Positions 61,966 through 64,000 of a stretch of DNA of 64,000 nt are shown one piece after another. Position 1 is the stretch's first letter; each line of letters starts with the position of its first letter. A model generated the notes under the pieces. The model saw only the letters and a list, made by a program, of their open reading frames with translations, was not told the origin of the DNA and made no database searches. This DNA comes from Georgenia sp. SYP-B2076. GTDB lineage: Bacteria > Actinomycetota > Actinomycetes > Actinomycetales > Actinomycetaceae. The position numbers were made by a program, and so were the translations under genes. Location: NCBI RefSeq assembly GCF_003991205.1, contig NZ_RXOZ01000004.1, positions 54,512-118,511 of the forward strand. The letters run 5' to 3'.

Positions 61966-63788
61966 GCACGCACACGTACTCGGCGGTCGACGCCCGCGTC
62001 GACGGCGGCTCGCTGCGCGCCGGCGTCTGGCAGCCCGCCGGCGCGGACGGCCCCGTGCCGACGGTGCTCGCGATCCACGGCATCACCGCGACGCACCTGG
62101 CGTGGACCTGCCTGGTCGAGCAGCTCCCGGGCGTGCGCGTCGTCGCACCGGACCTGCGTGGCCGCGGGCGCAGCAACGCCCTGCCCCCGCCGTACGGCAT
62201 GGCCCGCCACGCCGACGACGCCGCCGCCCTCCTTGCGCACGTCGGCGCCGACCGCGCGGTCGTCGTCGGGCACTCGATGGGCGCGTTCGCCGCCATGGTC
62301 CTCGCGCACCGCCACCCCGAGCGGGTCAGCGCGCTCGTGCTCGCCGACGGCGGGCTGCCGCTGGCGCTCCCCCCGGGCCTCGACGCCGATGCCGCCATGG
62401 CCGCGACCCTGGGCCCCGCGGCGGACCGGCTGTCCATGACCTTCCCCGACCGCGCCGAGTACCAGGAGTTCTGGCGCGTCCACCCGGCGTTCGCGGGGTG
62501 CTGGAGCGACGCCGTCGCGGCGTACTTCGACTACGACCTCGAGCCCGCCGGCTCCGGGTTCCGCTCGTCGGCGCGGCCGGGGGCGATGATGGGTGACCAG
62601 CGCGAGCTGTTCACCGGGGCGTCGCTCCTGCCGGCCCTGGACGCGCTGACCACCCCGACGGTGTTCCTGCGCGCCCCACGCGGCCTGCTCGACGCCGCCC
62701 CGCTCTACGAGCCCGAGCACGTGGCCAGGTGGGCCGCCCGCCTGCCGGCCTTGCGGGTGACCGACGTCCCGGACGTCAACCACTACACGATCGTCATGAC
62801 GCCGCCCGGCGCCGCGGCCGTGGCGCGGGAGGTGGTGGGCGCCGTAGCCCGCGCGACGCCGCCCGCCACGCCGCGGCCACCGACCAGCGCCATATCGGCC
62901 GTCAAGGTTCCGGCAATCCGGCACCATGAGCCCGGCAGCACAGCGACACGCACGCAACCTGAAGCCCCCCGACGACGAGGAGCACCCGGCATGGCAGGCA
63001 TCGACAAGGTGGTGGGTTCGGCCGCGGAGGCGGTGGCGGATGTGTTCGACGGCGCGTCGGTGGCGGTGGGCGGGTTCGGCCTGTCGGGCAACCCGGTCGC
63101 GCTGATCGAGGCGCTCCTCGCGCGGGGCACTGGGGGCTTGAGGGTGGTGTCGAACAACTGCGGGGTGGATGACTGGGGGCTGGGCCGGCTGCTGGGGGCG
63201 GGGCGCCTGGCGAAGATGACGGCGTCGTATGTGGGGGAGAACAAGGAGTTCGAGCGGCAGTTCCTGGCCGGGGAGCTCGAGGTGGAGCTGACCCCGCAGG
63301 GCACGCTGGCGGAGAAGCTGCGGGCGGGCGGGTCGGGGATCGCGGCGTTCTTCACGCCCACGGGGGTGGGCACGCAGGTCGCCGAGGGTGGGCTGCCGCG
63401 CCGGTACGACGGCGCGGGTGGGGTGGCGGTGGCGTCGGCGCCGAAGGAGGTCCGCTCGTTCGCCCTGGGCGGGCGGGTGCGGGAGTTCGTCCTGGAGGAG
63501 GCGATCACCACCGACTTCGCCCTGGTCCACGCGATCCGGGGGGACCGGCACGGGAACCTGGTGTTCAACAAGGCGGCGCGGAACTTCTCCCCGCTGGCCG
63601 CGATGGCCGCCCGGGTGTGCGTCGCGCAGGTCGAGGAGCTGGTCGAGCCCGGCGCGCTGGACCCGGACGAGGTCCACCTGCCCGGGGTGTACGTCCACCG
63701 GGTCGTGATCGTGGGCCCGGACGTGGAGAAGCGGATCGAGAAGCGCACCGTGCGCGAGCCGGCCACCGCCGGCCAGAGGGAGGGCTGA
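61962..63788 (+). CDS. Alpha/beta hydrolase whose frame runs into CoA-transferase subunit A
   Basis: The ATG overlaps the TetR stop. Residues 1-295 form an alpha/beta hydrolase: LAIHGITATHLAW (oxyanion), VVGHSMGAFAAM (nucleophile Ser), an Asp after VFLRAPRGLLD and the His in DVNHYTIV. No stop codon follows. The frame runs through a 40-residue Pro/Ala/Thr/Arg-rich stretch and into CoA-transferase subunit A (from residue 344), giving 608 residues. The joining DNA looks like an intergenic region. Either a real fusion, or a lost stop with internal restart at 62991. Hydrolase substrate unknown, possibly a lactone or CoA thioester. Confidence 0.75.
   Translation: MSTHTYSAVDARVDGGSLRAGVWQPAGADGPVPTVLAIHGITATHLAWTCLVEQLPGVRVVAPDLRGRGRSNALPPPYGMARHADDAAALLAHVGADRAVVVGHSMGAFAAMVLAHRHPERVSALVLADGGLPLALPPGLDADAAMAATLGPAADRLSMTFPDRAEYQEFWRVHPAFAGCWSDAVAAYFDYDLEPAGSGFRSSARPGAMMGDQRELFTGASLLPALDALTTPTVFLRAPRGLLDAAPLYEPEHVARWAARLPALRVTDVPDVNHYTIVMTPPGAAAVAREVVGAVARATPPATPRPPTSAISAVKVPAIRHHEPGSTATRTQPEAPRRRGAPGMAGIDKVVGSAAEAVADVFDGASVAVGGFGLSGNPVALIEALLARGTGGLRVVSNNCGVDDWGLGRLLGAGRLAKMTASYVGENKEFERQFLAGELEVELTPQGTLAEKLRAGGSGIAAFFTPTGVGTQVAEGGLPRRYDGAGGVAVASAPKEVRSFALGGRVREFVLEEAITTDFALVHAIRGDRHGNLVFNKAARNFSPLAAMAARVCVAQVEELVEPGALDPDEVHLPGVYVHRVVIVGPDVEKRIEKRTVREPATAGQREG
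62991..63788 (+). CDS. scoA: 3-oxoacid CoA-transferase, subunit A
   Basis: Alpha subunit of 265 residues of a class I CoA-transferase moving CoA from succinyl-CoA to a 3-oxoacid. It begins with the SVAVGGFGLSGNP glycine loop, then VSNNCGVDDWGLG, LTPQGTLAEKLRAGG, FFTPTGVGT and FNKAARNF, all typical of ScoA/AtoD. GAGGAG lies 8 bases before the ATG at 62991, so it can start on its own even though the hydrolase frame runs in without a stop. Subunit B starts 3 bases after its stop. Confidence 0.88.
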   Translation: MAGIDKVVGSAAEAVADVFDGASVAVGGFGLSGNPVALIEALLARGTGGLRVVSNNCGVDDWGLGRLLGAGRLAKMTASYVGENKEFERQFLAGELEVELTPQGTLAEKLRAGGSGIAAFFTPTGVGTQVAEGGLPRRYDGAGGVAVASAPKEVRSFALGGRVREFVLEEAITTDFALVHAIRGDRHGNLVFNKAARNFSPLAAMAARVCVAQVEELVEPGALDPDEVHLPGVYVHRVVIVGPDVEKRIEKRTVREPATAGQREG

Positions 63789-63791
63789 CCC

Positions 63792-64000
63792 ATGGCACTG
63801 ACCCGGCAGGAGATGGCCGCCCGGGCGGCCCTGGAGCTGGCCGACGGGAGCTACGTGAACCTGGGGATCGGGCTGCCGACCCTGGTGCCCAACCATGTCC
63901 CGGCGGGCCGGGCGGTGGTGCTCCAGTCCGAGAACGGGATCCTGGGCGTGGGGCCCTACCCGGCCGACGCGGACGTGGACCCGGACCTGATCAACGCGGG
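63792..64000 (+). CDS. scoB: 3-oxoacid CoA-transferase, subunit B (5' part)
   Basis: The first 69 codons are in the window; the gene runs off the right edge. It shows [14 protein letters not shown] and the catalytic Glu47 in [10 protein letters not shown], the active-site motif of the B subunit. GAGGG lies about 10 bases before the ATG. With subunit A it transfers CoA in 3-oxoacid use, the final step of the pathway in this operon. Confidence 0.92.
   Translation, partial: MALTRQEMAARAALELADGSYVNLGIGLPTLVPNHVPAGRAVVLQSENGILGVGPYPADADVDPDLINA

Overview
The window is 64 kb of very GC-rich DNA (well over 70% G+C by eye, GC-saturated third positions) from an actinobacterial chromosome. Supporting evidence: many leaderless genes with a TANNNT box 6-7 bases before the start codon, a RamB-type regulator divergent from a GTP-dependent PEP carboxykinase, an HspR-type inverted repeat before clpB, a FabG4/MaoC/thiolase lipid cluster arranged like the mycobacterial fadA2-fabG4-htdX locus, and a MerR-TipAS regulator. 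Order Micrococcales (Georgenia/Cellulomonas-like) is the best guess, but only from general gene style. No rRNA, tRNA, CRISPR, phage or intact insertion sequence was seen.

Layout. 1-3.3 kb: leftward sugar ABC importer operon (binding lipoprotein, two permeases, start of a possible SIS-domain protein). 3.5-10.4 kb: fatty-acid locus with leftward acyl-CoA oxidase and TetR regulator, divergent from thiolase-FabG4-MaoC. 10.4-14.9 kb: a 418-base gene-free stretch with a cluster of DnaA-box-like sequences, a TipAL-like MerR gene, an FHA membrane protein divergent from an ABC-F ATPase, and YceI. 15.1-16.3 kb: alanine dehydrogenase followed by a three-arm inverted repeat. 16.4-33.6 kb: purQ, purS, purC, purD and purA interspersed with a sulfonate-type ABC importer, a fatty-acid desaturase, 6-phosphogluconate dehydrogenase, a glycosyltransferase plus membrane protein, an LppM-like lipoprotein, a DUF2249 protein, pckG and ramB. 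33.9-37.2 kb: partner-switching module (PAS-GAF-PP2C-kinase protein flanked by two STAS antagonists). 37.4-45.3 kb: housekeeping genes (class II aldolase, rRNA/tRNA methyltransferase, HAD phosphatase, LemA, pyrE, SDR, exonuclease III, a septum-formation-like membrane protein, a LURP-one/scramblase protein). 45.4-46.9 kb: glycerophosphodiesterase preceded by the deletion-fused remains of a ugp glycerol-phosphate transporter. 47.1-53.1 kb: serine hydrolase, a stand-alone Clp-N-domain HTH regulator with twin operators, clpB, amidase. 53.3-54.5 kb: an orphan MT0933-like antitoxin and two unusual acidic proteins built from repeats of a GR[FY]DEG[QE] motif. 54.7-64 kb: one long rightward operon of a branched-chain-type ABC importer (livKGFHM), an acyl-CoA ligase, TetR regulator, alpha/beta hydrolase and a two-subunit 3-oxoacid CoA-transferase, cut by the window edge.

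How it fits together. Two lipid/carboxylate catabolic systems (3.5-10.4 and 54.7-64 kb) feed CoA thioesters to central metabolism; pckG, ramB, fba and gnd handle carbon flux, and the pur genes plus pyrE supply nucleotides. Four-base GTGA or ATGA stop/start overlaps join genes in almost every operon, so translational coupling is common.

The least explained material is the GR[FY]DEG repeat-protein pair, the hydrolase frame that runs without a stop into the CoA-transferase A subunit, the DnaA-box cluster away from any dnaA, and a recurring habit of tandem-duplicated gene 3' ends.
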